Source: Mycobacterium paraseoulense
GTDB taxonomy: Bacteria; Actinomycetota; Actinomycetes; Mycobacteriales; Mycobacteriaceae
Reading direction: 5' to 3'
Assembly (NCBI RefSeq): GCF_010731655.1
Contig: NZ_AP022619.1
Span: forward strand, 248,001-312,000
DNA length: 64,000 nt
The first letter of the stretch is position 1. Each line of letters opens with the position of its first letter. Below the pieces are notes generated by a model. The model was not told where the DNA came from. It saw only the letters and a list, made by a program, of their open reading frames with translations, and ran no database searches. Below are positions 48,928-58,208 of this stretch, piece after piece. The position numbers and the translations under genes were made by a program.

Positions 48928-49818
48928 GTGAGCGTAGCGGCGACGGTGAAAGCCCGGTTCGGGCGGCCCGTGCTGCTCAACCTGCGCCCGCTGCGCGACC
49001 GCCGCGCCGACGAGAAGGGACGATGCGTAGCCTGCGGCGCCAATACTGTTTTCGTCCTCAATTCCTGGACCATCCCTGACGACTTGCGTGCGTTTTGGGC
49101 CGATCCCAGGGTGTCGCGCGCCTATACCCGGCGCGAGAGCATGTTCTGCCGGTTCTGCTGCAGCAACCTGAGGGTGAGGCGGATCGCCGAGGTACTTGTC
49201 GGGCTCTACGGTCCGCCCGGGTGTGGGTCGTTGGCTGAACTGATCGAGGACCCGACATTCCGCGATCTCGCCGTCGCCGAGGTAAACACGATCGGCTCGC
49301 TCGGGTCCCTGCATGCCCTGCTGCGACGGCTCCCGCGACTTATGTTCTCCGATTACCGGGGACCGCAGCGACTGGGGGAGATAATCGACGGCGCCCGAAA
49401 CGAAGATATTTGTCGTCTTACCTACCCCGATGCAGCCTTTGACCTCGTCCTGTCGTCAGACACTCTGGAGCACGTCCACGACTTCCGAGCCGCACTAGCC
49501 GAGACGCGGCGGGTACTTCGGCCTGGAGGTCGTCATGTCTTCACGGTCCCGGTCGTATGGACGCGCGCAACTACGAAAGCACGGGCCCAAATTGGCGAGG
49601 ACGGCGAACTCGTGCACCTGATGCCGGCGCTTTACCACGGTAGGGGCAGTGGGGCTTACCGGTTCATTCCGGTCGGGGCCGATTTGCTGACGTTTACCGA
49701 GTTCGGGCGCGACATCATCGATTATGTGCGCGAGGCGGGCTTCGAACCGGAGGCCTACCTAGGCGCCGACGATGGTACTGGGGCACAGATCGTATTTGCG
49801 GGGCGCGTCCGCGGGTGA
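48928..49818 (+). CDS. Methyltransferase-like protein with Cys pairs
   Basis: A 296-residue protein. The N-terminal part has two CxxC pairs (GRCVACGAN and MFCRFCCSN), probably binding zinc. The middle and C-terminal parts resemble a SAM methyltransferase domain from motif IV on (AAFDLVLSSDTLEHVHDFRAALAETRRVLRPGGRHVFTVPV). The expected glycine-rich motif I is not visible: LMFSDYRGPQRLGEIIDG stands in its place. Such Cys-containing methyltransferases occur in surface polysaccharide clusters. GTG start at 48928. The role is likely sugar methylation, but the cofactor site is atypical. Confidence 0.7.
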   Translation: MSVAATVKARFGRPVLLNLRPLRDRRADEKGRCVACGANTVFVLNSWTIPDDLRAFWADPRVSRAYTRRESMFCRFCCSNLRVRRIAEVLVGLYGPPGCGSLAELIEDPTFRDLAVAEVNTIGSLGSLHALLRRLPRLMFSDYRGPQRLGEIIDGARNEDICRLTYPDAAFDLVLSSDTLEHVHDFRAALAETRRVLRPGGRHVFTVPVVWTRATTKARAQIGEDGELVHLMPALYHGRGSGAYRFIPVGADLLTFTEFGRDIIDYVREAGFEPEAYLGADDGTGAQIVFAGRVRG

Positions 49819-50303
49819 CTGCACGGGTGGCTCCACGCACGCGGATGCGCAAGCAGCCCACCTGCAAGCAGCGCAGCGCCTGCAAGCTCGCAGCCAACAC
49901 CAGCCAGACCATCGGTGTCTGGCGCAGCACCGTCGTGGAATGGTCTTCGGCCAGATGGGCCCATCCTGCACGACGTCAAACGTCCGTTGCGCGCAGACTG
50001 TGCCCGGCGTGCGGGGCGTCGCTGGTGGTGCGCGCCTGCGACAGCCTAGGTAACTTCTCGGGCCCCATAGATACGCGCGGGATCGCCAGCCTCGCGGCCG
50101 GTTCAGCAACTGCGGCCAGCTCAGCTAATCGTCGTGCGTCTACCACGCTGCTGAACGGCTTCGGCCAACGGCACTTCTCCTGCTGGTGCGGCGCCCCGAC
50201 GGCTCAGGCCAAGTACCTCGCGCACGTTGAGCGCGCCAGCTGTCACACCGGTCGGTCACGGCGGTGTTACGAAATTGCCGGGCGATCAAGCGACAAGTCT
50301 TGA
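49815..50303 (+). CDS. Possible small Cys-containing protein, uncertain
   Basis: A 162-codon frame whose GTG overlaps the previous stop (GTGA). The first third has GC-rich third positions like a real gene and includes CPACGASLVVRAC and FSCWCG Cys clusters. The sequence is otherwise low-complexity (Arg/Ala/Ser-rich), with no known domain. It may be a coupled small protein, a decayed reading frame or a chance frame. Low confidence. Confidence 0.25.
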   Translation: MTARVAPRTRMRKQPTCKQRSACKLAANTSQTIGVWRSTVVEWSSARWAHPARRQTSVARRLCPACGASLVVRACDSLGNFSGPIDTRGIASLAAGSATAASSANRRASTTLLNGFGQRHFSCWCGAPTAQAKYLAHVERASCHTGRSRRCYEIAGRSSDKS

Positions 50304-50725
50304 TTAGAACCGCCGCAGCGTCATCTTTGCGAGAAGGCAATATCTCACCGGCTGCTCAGCAACTCGGGGGATTTGAGGCGTTGAGGCTGGCCCGCCGCCG
50401 ATAAGGCAGTGGGTCCGGTCAAGACCGGCCGGACCGTGTGCTCGCCAGACTCCCGACGGCCAGGCTTGCGCTCAGCCTGAGCAGGTTCACATTTGGGCCT
50501 GGTGCTCTGCCAGTCTGTGCGAGATAGGGTCGGCCGCCCCGCCCGGGCAGGGCGACTCGGGCCGGACGGCGTGGGCGAATACCGAAGTTGCGGTTGAACG
50601 AATCTGGTCGCGTGGTCCGATGAACGGATTAGGCGGCGACATCATCGATTACGCGAAAGGCAAATTTTGAGCCCAAAGCCTTGCTATCGCAAGTCTTCTC
50701 GGCAGACTCCCGTCTTTTGTGGCGA
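50304..50725. other. Convergent gap, nothing recognised
   Basis: The interval lies between the uncertain frame above and the stop of the minus-strand membrane protein. No coding frame, repeat or RNA gene could be recognised. A segment at about 50635-50650 (gacatcatcgattacg) repeats wording found at 49709-49722 in the methyltransferase gene, hinting at a decayed fragment of that gene. Confidence 0.35.
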
Positions 50726-52225
50726 TCACTCCGTCATCGGCTCGGATGCGCAAGAGGAGGTGCTGACAGCCGTATCCGGGGGCCCCGTCGGTGTTGGCCC
50801 TTGGTCACCGGCACAGCCATGTGAGACGGCCGGTCTCCGTGCGTAGGAGACGATGATCACCGCGATCGCGATGAGCCACAAGATCGGCGCCCAACCCACT
50901 GTGGTGATAACAATTAACCTGCTCACTCCTGGCTGTCCTGAGACCGGTGAAGGGGCTGGCGGGCCTGCGGGGATCTGAGCGATGCTAAGCGCAACAGCCA
51001 AACTCACGCAGATGCCGACCGCACGACGGCGGCCGCCGTCGCGTGCAAGCCGTTCAAATATCCCAGTACCGGGCGGTCCGTCGGGGTCTCGGACGATGAG
51101 CGCAGCGACTGGCAATACGAATATTAGGTAGTAGCGGATGACCAGAGGGGGGAAGAGCGCTGCGGTGGCCAACAGGACGATGCCCGCCATGACGGGCGGA
51201 ATGCGCCGCCCCAACGCAACCACGGAGGCGACTACAAGCGCTAGGACGGCATACCCGATCAGCGATCGCGGGCCAGCGAGGAAGCCGTCCGGCACTTTAC
51301 CGCCCGTTTGGTTAAGCTTGATGGTGTCTGGGACCATCAGGAGCGCTTTGCCAAAGGACACATTCTGCTGTCCTACAAGCCATTGGAAGGGATTATCTTT
51401 GGCGAGAAGGTTGTGGATCGACCGTCCAATTGTCTCCGGAAAATCTCGCGGCCACAGCAAGTACGCAGCGAGATTGGAGATCGCGACCCCACCGAGCGCG
51501 AGGCCGCCCAAACGCCACTGCCGAGCCGCCAACAATGCCACCGCCAAGACGGAAAATTGGGGTTTCACGAGCGCGACCAAGACAACCATGACCGCCACCA
51601 GTCCCCACCGCTGTCGGCACAACGCTATCAAGAAAACCAGCGCGACCGGGACTACGAAGCCCGCCGAGTTGCCCCGATCGACCACCATCCACGCTGGGAT
51701 GGCTGCGGCACCCAACGCCAAAAAGACCACGACCCGTTCCAGCCCGCGTGTTCCCCTGGCCGCCCAGACCGCAGGAGCAAGGACAGCGGCCGTCAGCGCG
51801 AGCAGATAAAAGATCAGCCCCAATTGCGGTGCACCCAGCCATTTTGCGGGAAGCCCGAACAATAGTTGCGGGAGCATTCCAGCCGCGGGGTACACCATTC
51901 CCCCCGCCTGGTGACCCGGGAGCAGCAGCATGCCCCAGGGGTCGGGCCGCGCCCCGGCGTCCACCACTATTCCGTAGTCGCTGAAGCAGTGCCTACCGAT
52001 CTTCGTCCCCCAGTTGCCGAGGCAGTCCTCGGGAGGGTGCACAAGAGAGGAAACCACGTCGGCTGAGTAGTACTGGGTGAGGATGTAGCCCAGTGCCGCC
52101 GAAACCGCCGTCGCCAGCAGGATGATGCCGAGCAGGATGGTCCGCTCAGATTCGCCGGTGATTGCCGCGAACCGCTTCCGGCTTCGCTCGACCTGGCCTT
52201 GCGGTGCCCCGTCGGGTTGAGTCAT
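50726..52225 (-). CDS. Polytopic membrane protein, GT-C/GT87-like (Rv1508c-like)
   Basis: A 499-residue protein with about 10 transmembrane segments. The first extracytoplasmic loop contains the DYGIVVDAGARPDPWG region, and a later loop has RGNSAGFVVP and WPRDFPETIG, in the style of GT87/GT-C polyprenyl-phosphate-mannose-dependent transferases. The ATG at 52225 has GGAGAAGG just upstream; the frame extends to 52477 without support. Position and orientation relative to gmdA/epiA match Rv1508c of M. tuberculosis. A glycosyltransferase acting outside the membrane is plausible but unproven. Confidence 0.8.
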   Translation of the reverse strand: MTQPDGAPQGQVERSRKRFAAITGESERTILLGIILLATAVSAALGYILTQYYSADVVSSLVHPPEDCLGNWGTKIGRHCFSDYGIVVDAGARPDPWGMLLLPGHQAGGMVYPAAGMLPQLLFGLPAKWLGAPQLGLIFYLLALTAAVLAPAVWAARGTRGLERVVVFLALGAAAIPAWMVVDRGNSAGFVVPVALVFLIALCRQRWGLVAVMVVLVALVKPQFSVLAVALLAARQWRLGGLALGGVAISNLAAYLLWPRDFPETIGRSIHNLLAKDNPFQWLVGQQNVSFGKALLMVPDTIKLNQTGGKVPDGFLAGPRSLIGYAVLALVVASVVALGRRIPPVMAGIVLLATAALFPPLVIRYYLIFVLPVAALIVRDPDGPPGTGIFERLARDGGRRRAVGICVSLAVALSIAQIPAGPPAPSPVSGQPGVSRLIVITTVGWAPILWLIAIAVIIVSYARRPAVSHGCAGDQGPTPTGPPDTAVSTSSCASEPMTE

Positions 52226-52622
52226 CTGCCTTCTCCTCGGTTCAGCACGAAACTGTTCGCGTGAGCAGGGGCCCTCGTGCGCCCACATCCGGGCCCTAAG
52301 CGTGAGCCGCGGCAACCCCTTCGGCGGGCTGCAACACGAGGCGCGGTAGGCGCGCGCCAGGTCAGCGGATTGAGTTTCGCGCAAAGACTGCTCAAACACA
52401 AGGAATTCGGCCGGATGTGTTCCGGCAGACGCACGCCGCTGCAATCGATATATTTCCTGGCGTATTGGCAATACCATCGCGCACGTTTGCGTGAGCTGAG
52501 CATCTAGTATTGACAGCGATCGTGCCCCGCGGTGTCACACACGTACGACGAGGAGTGAGACCGGCGCGCGAGGCGCGGGGGAGATGTGGTGATGAGCAGG
52601 CACCGACGAAAATAGGGTTTTA
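52226..52622. other. Divergent promoter region before gmdA
   Basis: A 397-bp gap between the minus-strand membrane protein and gmdA. A TTGACA hexamer at 52510-52515 could be a -35 element for gmdA, but no convincing -10 is placed at the right distance. No gene seen. Confidence 0.4.
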
Positions 52623-53645
52623 GTGAAACGAGCGCTCATAACCGGAATCACCGGCCAGGACGGCTCCTATCTGGCTGAACTCCTGCTGATCAAGGGGTAC
52701 GAGGTCCACGGGCTGATCCGCCGAGCCTCAACGTTCAATACGTCGCGGATCGATCATCTCTACGTCGACCCACACCAACCGGGCGCGCGATTGTTCTTGC
52801 ACTATGGGGACCTGACCGACGGCACGCGGTTGGTGACCTTGCTGAGCACCATCGACCCCGACGAGGTGTACAACCTTGCGGCACAGTCGCATGTGCGCGT
52901 CAGCTTCGACGAACCGGTTCATACTGGCGACACCACGGGGATGGGATGCATCCGACTGCTCGAAGCCGTTCGACTTTCCCGAGTGGAGTGTCGCTTCTAT
53001 CAGGCCTCCTCCTCGGAGATGTTCGGCGCGTCACCGCCACCACAGAGCGAGCGGACGCCGTTTTATCCGCGGTCCCCGTATGGCGCTGCAAAGGTCTACT
53101 CCTACTGGGTGACGCGCAACTATCGCGAGGCATATGGGCTGTTCGCGGTCAACGGCATCTTGTTCAACCATGAATCGCCAAGGCGCGGTGAGACATTCGT
53201 TACCCGAAAGATCACTCGGGCCGTCGCGCGCATCAAGGCCGGCGTCCAGTCAGACGTCTACATGGGCAACCTCGATGCTGTCCGCGACTGGGGTTATGCG
53301 CCGGAGTATGTCGAGGGTATGTGGCGGATGTTGCAGGCCGATGAGCCCGACGATTTCGTTTTGGCGACGGGGCGCGGTTACAGCGTGCGGGAGTTCGCTC
53401 AAACCGCATTCGACCATGCGGGACTTGATTGGCAAAAGCACGTGAAGTTTGACGACCGCTATCTACGCCCCGCCGAAGTCGATTCGCTGGTGGGCGACGC
53501 GACGAAGGCCGCTGAATCGTTGGGGTGGAAGGCATCCGTACACACCAGCGAGCTGGCGCGGATCATGGTCGACGCGGACATCGCGGCCTTGGAGTGTGAC
53601 GGCAAGCCGTGGATCGACAGGCCCGTGCTACCAGCTTGGAGCTGA
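52623..53645 (+). CDS. gmdA: GDP-mannose 4,6-dehydratase
   Basis: A 340-residue GMD-family [22 protein letters not shown] loop, [19 protein letters not shown], the SSSEMFG strand with catalytic Ser/Glu, and YGAAK with catalytic Tyr and Lys. It converts GDP-D-mannose to GDP-4-keto-6-deoxymannose. It matches Rv1511 (gmdA; mdhtA in MAC nomenclature). A GTG at 52623 starts the frame. The fucose synthase gene follows after 5 nt, so the pair makes GDP-L-fucose. Confidence 0.96.
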   Translation: MKRALITGITGQDGSYLAELLLIKGYEVHGLIRRASTFNTSRIDHLYVDPHQPGARLFLHYGDLTDGTRLVTLLSTIDPDEVYNLAAQSHVRVSFDEPVHTGDTTGMGCIRLLEAVRLSRVECRFYQASSSEMFGASPPPQSERTPFYPRSPYGAAKVYSYWVTRNYREAYGLFAVNGILFNHESPRRGETFVTRKITRAVARIKAGVQSDVYMGNLDAVRDWGYAPEYVEGMWRMLQADEPDDFVLATGRGYSVREFAQTAFDHAGLDWQKHVKFDDRYLRPAEVDSLVGDATKAAESLGWKASVHTSELARIMVDADIAALECDGKPWIDRPVLPAWS

Positions 53646-53650
53646 GGGGA

Positions 53651-54613
53651 GTGGACAATTTGGTCAGAGTCCTCGATCGCGCATCGCCGGTCTACATTGC
53701 CGGGCACCGCGGGCTGGTCGGGTCCGCCGTGTTACGCAGGCTTGAGGCCGAAGGATTCACCAATCTCCTTCTGCGGACCCACGAGGAACTCGACCTGACG
53801 GATCGCGCCGCGACGTTCGACTTCGTTCTGCACACTAGGCCGAAGGTGGTCATCGACGCCGCCGCCCGTGTCGGCGGCATTCTGGCGAACGACACCTACC
53901 CGGCGGACTTCCTGTCCGAAAACCTGCAGATTCAGGTCAACCTGCTCGATGCCGCCGTGGCCGCGCGGGTGCCGCGGCTGCTGTTCTTGGGGTCCTCGTG
54001 CATCTACCCCAAATTCGCCCCACAACCCATCCAAGAGAGCGCGTTGTTGACCGGGCCCCTGGAACCTACCAACGACGCATATGCCATTGCCAAGATTGCC
54101 GGCATACTTCAGGTACAGGCGGTCAGGCGCCAGTGGGGACTGGCGTGGATCTCGGCGATGCCCACCAATCTCTACGGACCCGGTGACAACTTTTCCACTT
54201 CAGGCTCGCATCTCCTGCCGGCGCTCATTCGACGATATGAGGAGGCCAGAGCCAGTGGTGCGGACGAGGTGACCAATTGGGGCTCCGGAGCTCCCCGCCG
54301 TGAGTTGCTGCACGTCGACGACCTGGCGAGCGCGTGTCTCTACCTTCTCGAACACTTCGACGGTCCTAACCATGTCAACGTTGGCACCGGCATCGACCAC
54401 ACCATCAGCGAGATCGCTGACATGGTCGCCACCGCAGTGGGGTTTACTGGCGAAACCCGTTGGGACGCAACTAAACCGGATGGAACGCCGCGGAAGCTGT
54501 TGGACGTTTCGGTCTTGCGGGAGGCGGGATGGGCCCCGCAGGTCGCACTGCGGGACGGCATCGAGGCAACGGTGGCTTGGTATCGCGCGAACGCCGGCGC
54601 GGCGCGAAAATGA
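53651..54613 (+). CDS. epiA: GDP-L-fucose synthase (epimerase/reductase)
   Basis: A 320-residue GMER/Fcl-type SDR, matching Rv1512 (epiA; merA in MAC). It has YIAGHRGLVGSAVLRRL, the FLGSSCIYPK strand, YAIAK catalytic pair and NLYGPGDNF. The GTG at 53651 or TTG at 53660 may be the true start, since GAGGGGA lies at 53644-53650; the TTG has the better spacing. It completes GDP-L-fucose synthesis with GmdA. Fucose and its O-methyl ethers are common in MAC serovar GPLs. Confidence 0.95.
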   Translation: MDNLVRVLDRASPVYIAGHRGLVGSAVLRRLEAEGFTNLLLRTHEELDLTDRAATFDFVLHTRPKVVIDAAARVGGILANDTYPADFLSENLQIQVNLLDAAVAARVPRLLFLGSSCIYPKFAPQPIQESALLTGPLEPTNDAYAIAKIAGILQVQAVRRQWGLAWISAMPTNLYGPGDNFSTSGSHLLPALIRRYEEARASGADEVTNWGSGAPRRELLHVDDLASACLYLLEHFDGPNHVNVGTGIDHTISEIADMVATAVGFTGETRWDATKPDGTPRKLLDVSVLREAGWAPQVALRDGIEATVAWYRANAGAARK

Positions 54614-54723
54614 ATGCGTCCGGCCGCGGTCCTATTGAGTCACCCTTGCGGGGCGCCGAGCGGGTGGTAACGTCCGCCGCCGCACTTCTTCTTCGACCGG
54701 TGCTTGCGTGTTAATGTGACGTC

Positions 54724-55455
54724 GTGGATTTGTTCCGCCGCGGGGGTTTGATTGCACGTAGCACCACCTTCGAAGTGTCGCGCCCTTATTCTGACAAAGG
54801 CGCTAAGCGTCAGTTCGTAAAGCAACTTGATTCGCGCGGAGTGAGCGTGGTTTTTGATGTCGGGGCTAACTCTGGCCAATACGCTACGGAGCTCCGGATG
54901 GCTGCCTACATGGGCCGCATCATCTCATTCGAACCGCTATCGGGACCGTTTGCGCTGCTGGAACGCAATTCATCGAAGGATCCGCTTTGGGATTGCCGGC
55001 GATGTGCCTTGGGTGAGGTCGACGGCACGATTTCGATAAATGTCGCCGGCAATGCGGGCGCAAGCAGTTCCGTCCTGCCCATGTTGAAGAGTCATCAGGA
55101 CGCTTTTCCGCCGGCGAATTATGTTGGAACAGAAGAGGTTCCGATGCACCGGCTTGACACTGTGGCGAATGACTTGCTGCAGCCTGCGGATAAACTTTTC
55201 CTGAAGATCGACGTCCAAGGGTTCGAGAAGCAAGTTATTGCCGGAGCTCAAGAAACGGTGAGTGACCGTTGTGTGGGCATGCAAATCGAACTGTCTCTTT
55301 TGCCCCTGTACGAAGGTGGCATGCTCATTCGCGAGGCGCTCGACGTGGTCTATTCACTGGGCTTCACATTGACCGGGCTGCTGCCCGGCTTCACCGATCC
55401 TCGCGATGGCCGAATGCTGCAGGCTGACGGCATCTTCTTCCGTGAAGGTAGTTAG
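54724..55455 (+). CDS. FkbM-family methyltransferase
   Basis: A 243-residue FkbM-type SAM methyltransferase, the same length and position as Rv1513. It has VVFDVGANSGQYATELR as motif I, IISFEPLSGPF as motif II, LKIDVQGFEKQVIAGA as the FkbM signature, and IELSLLPLYEGG. GTG start at 54724, 110 nt after epiA. In related loci FkbM enzymes methylate sugar hydroxyls such as fucose or rhamnose; the position here is not known. Confidence 0.9.
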   Translation: MDLFRRGGLIARSTTFEVSRPYSDKGAKRQFVKQLDSRGVSVVFDVGANSGQYATELRMAAYMGRIISFEPLSGPFALLERNSSKDPLWDCRRCALGEVDGTISINVAGNAGASSSVLPMLKSHQDAFPPANYVGTEEVPMHRLDTVANDLLQPADKLFLKIDVQGFEKQVIAGAQETVSDRCVGMQIELSLLPLYEGGMLIREALDVVYSLGFTLTGLLPGFTDPRDGRMLQADGIFFREGS

Positions 55456-55464
55456 TACTGGCGG

Positions 55465-56271
55465 TTACTCGCTTGAGTTCTGCCGTGCTCGTGCTTTCGA
55501 TACCTTCGTGAACACGAATTCTAAGAAGCGAAGGTAGTATTCCCAGGTGCGTAGATACGCGCGCGAGATCTTTCGTCCGGCCAGCGGGTAGCGTTCGTGC
55601 ATGTCCCACATGCGACGCAAATCATGAAAGACCTCGCTCGGGTGGCGGTTAGTGCCAATTCCGGTGGTGTCGAAGTCGCATAACACACGTCGTACCGTGA
55701 TCGGATCGCGAAGCAAAGCGGCGCGCAAAATAAATTCTTGGTCGGCGGCGACTCCGAAATCGAGGTCGTAGCCGCCCAATTTCTCGACAAGCGAGGACCC
55801 GAAAAATGATGCCTGGTGCGGAACCACCTGCCAGCCGGCGAGGAACTTTCGGATGCTGAAGGGGATCGGGCCACGCACGCGCCCAAGACCGATGAGGTTA
55901 TCCATGCCGAAGCCCCACGCTTCGCGTGCCGGTCCATGAGCTGAGCTCGCCTCCACGGCCGCAGCGACCGCGTCCGGATCGGAAAAACGATCTCCGGAGT
56001 GCATGAACCACAACAGATCGCCGGACGCGTGGGCGATGCCCTGGTTCATCGCGTCGTACCTTCCGCCGTCGGGCTCGGACTGCCAATACGCAAATCCCGG
56101 CTCAGTCTTTGATAGATACGCCACCACATCGTCACCGGATCCGCCGTCGATCACGATGTGCTCAATGCGACCGCCGTAGCGCTGGGCCCGCACACTGTCG
56201 ACCGTCCGCTTGAGCCCATCGAAATCGCGGAAGGAGATCGTTATCACTGAGACGGTCGGAGCCGAAGTCAC
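55465..56271 (-). CDS. GT2 glycosyltransferase (Rv1514c-like)
   Basis: A 268-residue GT-A glycosyltransferase with VSVITISFRDFDGLKRTVDS, HIVIDGGSGDD, the LLWFMHSGDRFSDP metal site, and VPHQASFFG in the acceptor half. It is similar to WcaA/colanic-type transferases. The GTG at 56271 is preceded by GAGGAAG; the frame extends upstream into a Pro/Gly-rich non-homologous part. It is convergent with the FkbM gene, as in M. tuberculosis Rv1513-Rv1514c. Confidence 0.88.
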   Translation of the reverse strand: MTSAPTVSVITISFRDFDGLKRTVDSVRAQRYGGRIEHIVIDGGSGDDVVAYLSKTEPGFAYWQSEPDGGRYDAMNQGIAHASGDLLWFMHSGDRFSDPDAVAAAVEASSAHGPAREAWGFGMDNLIGLGRVRGPIPFSIRKFLAGWQVVPHQASFFGSSLVEKLGGYDLDFGVAADQEFILRAALLRDPITVRRVLCDFDTTGIGTNRHPSEVFHDLRRMWDMHERYPLAGRKISRAYLRTWEYYLRFLEFVFTKVSKARARQNSSE

Positions 56272-56281
56272 CAACTTCCTC

Positions 56282-57346
56282 CTAGCATTCTTTGCCGCCC
56301 TGCCGCACGGAACTCCTTGTGCCCCTTGTGGTCCCGGTTCGGCTTCTGGAGCCGGACGGCCAAACATCGACCAGCCCTCTTCGGCTGGGCGCAACGGCAG
56401 CCAGCCTTCGTCTCAAAATGTTGAGCCGCCGCGTGGGCGTCGCCCAGCGGTATTGCAGCGCCAGCATTGCGAACCGCGGATGCTGTGCGATGGTGTTCTC
56501 GAGCGCGGCGCGACCTTCCGGGCCCGGGACCTTTGCGATCTGGTGCAGGATCCAGTCAGCCATCACCGTGATGAGCTCTTGGCACGCGGGGTCGCCCGGG
56601 AAGAGGTCAAACATGGCATCGAACGTCGCCGCATGACCGGGGCCGTGCGTCAGCCAGAACTGGGAAGGGTCCACGACCTGGTTATGCCACATGCCTTCAG
56701 AATGGCGGCGGTAGACGGCCATCGTTTCCGGCAACATAGCGATTTCGCCGTGAACAGCGTGCCGGACGTGCAGGTACCAGTCCAGCGGCATGATGTCGGC
56801 GGGGATGTCGTCGTAGCGCTCGAGACGGCGGTAGACGACGGAGTTGGTTTGGATGAAGTTCATCAAGATCAGGGCGTCGACGGTCAAGTTGCCGCGTAAG
56901 TACACCGGTGGGAACTTCGAGTCTTTGGCAGAACCGTCATCCCACATCACCCGCACCGGGTGGAAGCACACGGCCGTCCCCGGGTGTTGGTCGAGGTACG
57001 TGACTTGCTTGCTCAGCTTAAGTGGATCGATCCAGAAGTCGTCTCCCTCGCACAGTGCGACGTACTCGCCCCGCGCTAGCGACAGGGCACCCACCAGGTT
57101 CTTGTTGAGGCCCAGGTTCTCGGGTCTGAAGATCGGCCGGAACAATTCCGGGTAGCGCTGGGCGTACTCCCGAATGATCCCCGGGGTGGCGTCAGTCGAG
57201 GCATCGTCGGCGACGATGATCTCCATCGCGAAATCGGTCCGCTGGGTGACAAAGCTGTCGAATGCCTCTCGGACGTAAGCCTCTTGGTTGTGGGTGGTGG
57301 TCACGATGCTGACTTTGGGTGAGTTTGCCGCCGCCCTTTCGTTCAC
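56282..57346 (-). CDS. GT2 glycosyltransferase (Rv1516c-like)
   Basis: A 354-residue GT2 enzyme: VSIVTTTHNQEAYVREAFDS, IIVADDASTDATPGI, the VALCEGDDFWIDP metal site (EGDDFW is characteristic of this subgroup) and a C-terminal Arg-rich extension. It is 10 nt upstream of the preceding glycosyltransferase on the same strand, so the two are cotranscribed. It matches Rv1516c in order. Likely a chain-extending transferase of the variable oligosaccharide. Confidence 0.88.
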   Translation of the reverse strand: MNERAAANSPKVSIVTTTHNQEAYVREAFDSFVTQRTDFAMEIIVADDASTDATPGIIREYAQRYPELFRPIFRPENLGLNKNLVGALSLARGEYVALCEGDDFWIDPLKLSKQVTYLDQHPGTAVCFHPVRVMWDDGSAKDSKFPPVYLRGNLTVDALILMNFIQTNSVVYRRLERYDDIPADIMPLDWYLHVRHAVHGEIAMLPETMAVYRRHSEGMWHNQVVDPSQFWLTHGPGHAATFDAMFDLFPGDPACQELITVMADWILHQIAKVPGPEGRAALENTIAQHPRFAMLALQYRWATPTRRLNILRRRLAAVAPSRRGLVDVWPSGSRSRTGTTRGTRSSVRQGGKEC

Positions 57347-57416
57347 CGCGGAAACCTCATTGGGTGAGCCGAGCCAACGACCTTGGTGCCGTGGTGCATT
57401 GCGATGTCGAAACGCC

Positions 57417-58208
57417 TCACGCGTTGGCTTCGGCCGCGAAACGATAGCCGCGCAGGGCCATCGGAATGAACAGCGCTAACAGCACGACCGCCCAGAGGAG
57501 AGTCATCTCCAGAGGCTGGAGGAGGGGGCCGCCGTGGGCCAGTCCCCACATCACCTCTATCGGTGGCGACATCGGTTGCATGCGAACAAGTGGACGAAGC
57601 CAGTCCGGGAACAGCCCGATCGGGGTCGTGCCGGGATTGAGGAATGCCAGCGAGACCGTACCGGCCGCCAGCCACGTCATGACGGTGCGACCATTCGCAC
57701 GGATGGCAAGCGCCATCACCAGCGCCGTGAATCCGATTACCACGATTGGCGGTATCAGAATGTAAAGCAGTGCCGTGGCCCAGCCGTGTGCGAACCGCAG
57801 GCCCAGCGCCACTCCCAGCGCGGTGATCAGAATCGTCCCGAGGAGTGCCCGCGCGGCCTCGGCGGCGATCCGTCCGGCGAGCGCACTCACCCGGTGTATC
57901 GGTAGCACCCACATGCGGCTGAGCAGCCCGGATTCGCGCTCGAGCTGTATGCCGACCGAGGTGCTGAAAGCGCCGAATAGCGCGGACAACACCGCGCTCA
58001 CCGGGACCAGGCCGTAGATGCTCTCGACGCCGGTGACCTGATGTACCCGCTCGCCAAGCACCACCTTGTAGGTGACGAGAAGGCAGATCGGCAAGACCAG
58101 CGAACCCATCAGCACCGCTCGGTCCCGCTGCCACCGGGTCAGGAGTCGACCCGCTTGCACCCAGCTCTGGGCCAGCATCGAGCCCTGGATTCCCGGCTGC
58201 GTTGTCAC
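57417..58208 (-). CDS. drrC: ABC-2 type permease DrrC
   Basis: A 263-residue ABC-2 permease with about six transmembrane helices and the conserved WLRPLVRMQPMSPPIEVM motif near the C-terminal third, as in daunorubicin-resistance type exporters. The GTG at 58208 overlaps the drrB stop, indicating coupling. The longer open frame to 58520 runs inside drrB and is not used. In MAC GPL loci drrC marks the right end of the serovar-variable segment. Probably forms the membrane channel together with DrrB. Confidence 0.92.
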   Translation of the reverse strand: MTTQPGIQGSMLAQSWVQAGRLLTRWQRDRAVLMGSLVLPICLLVTYKVVLGERVHQVTGVESIYGLVPVSAVLSALFGAFSTSVGIQLERESGLLSRMWVLPIHRVSALAGRIAAEAARALLGTILITALGVALGLRFAHGWATALLYILIPPIVVIGFTALVMALAIRANGRTVMTWLAAGTVSLAFLNPGTTPIGLFPDWLRPLVRMQPMSPPIEVMWGLAHGGPLLQPLEMTLLWAVVLLALFIPMALRGYRFAAEANA

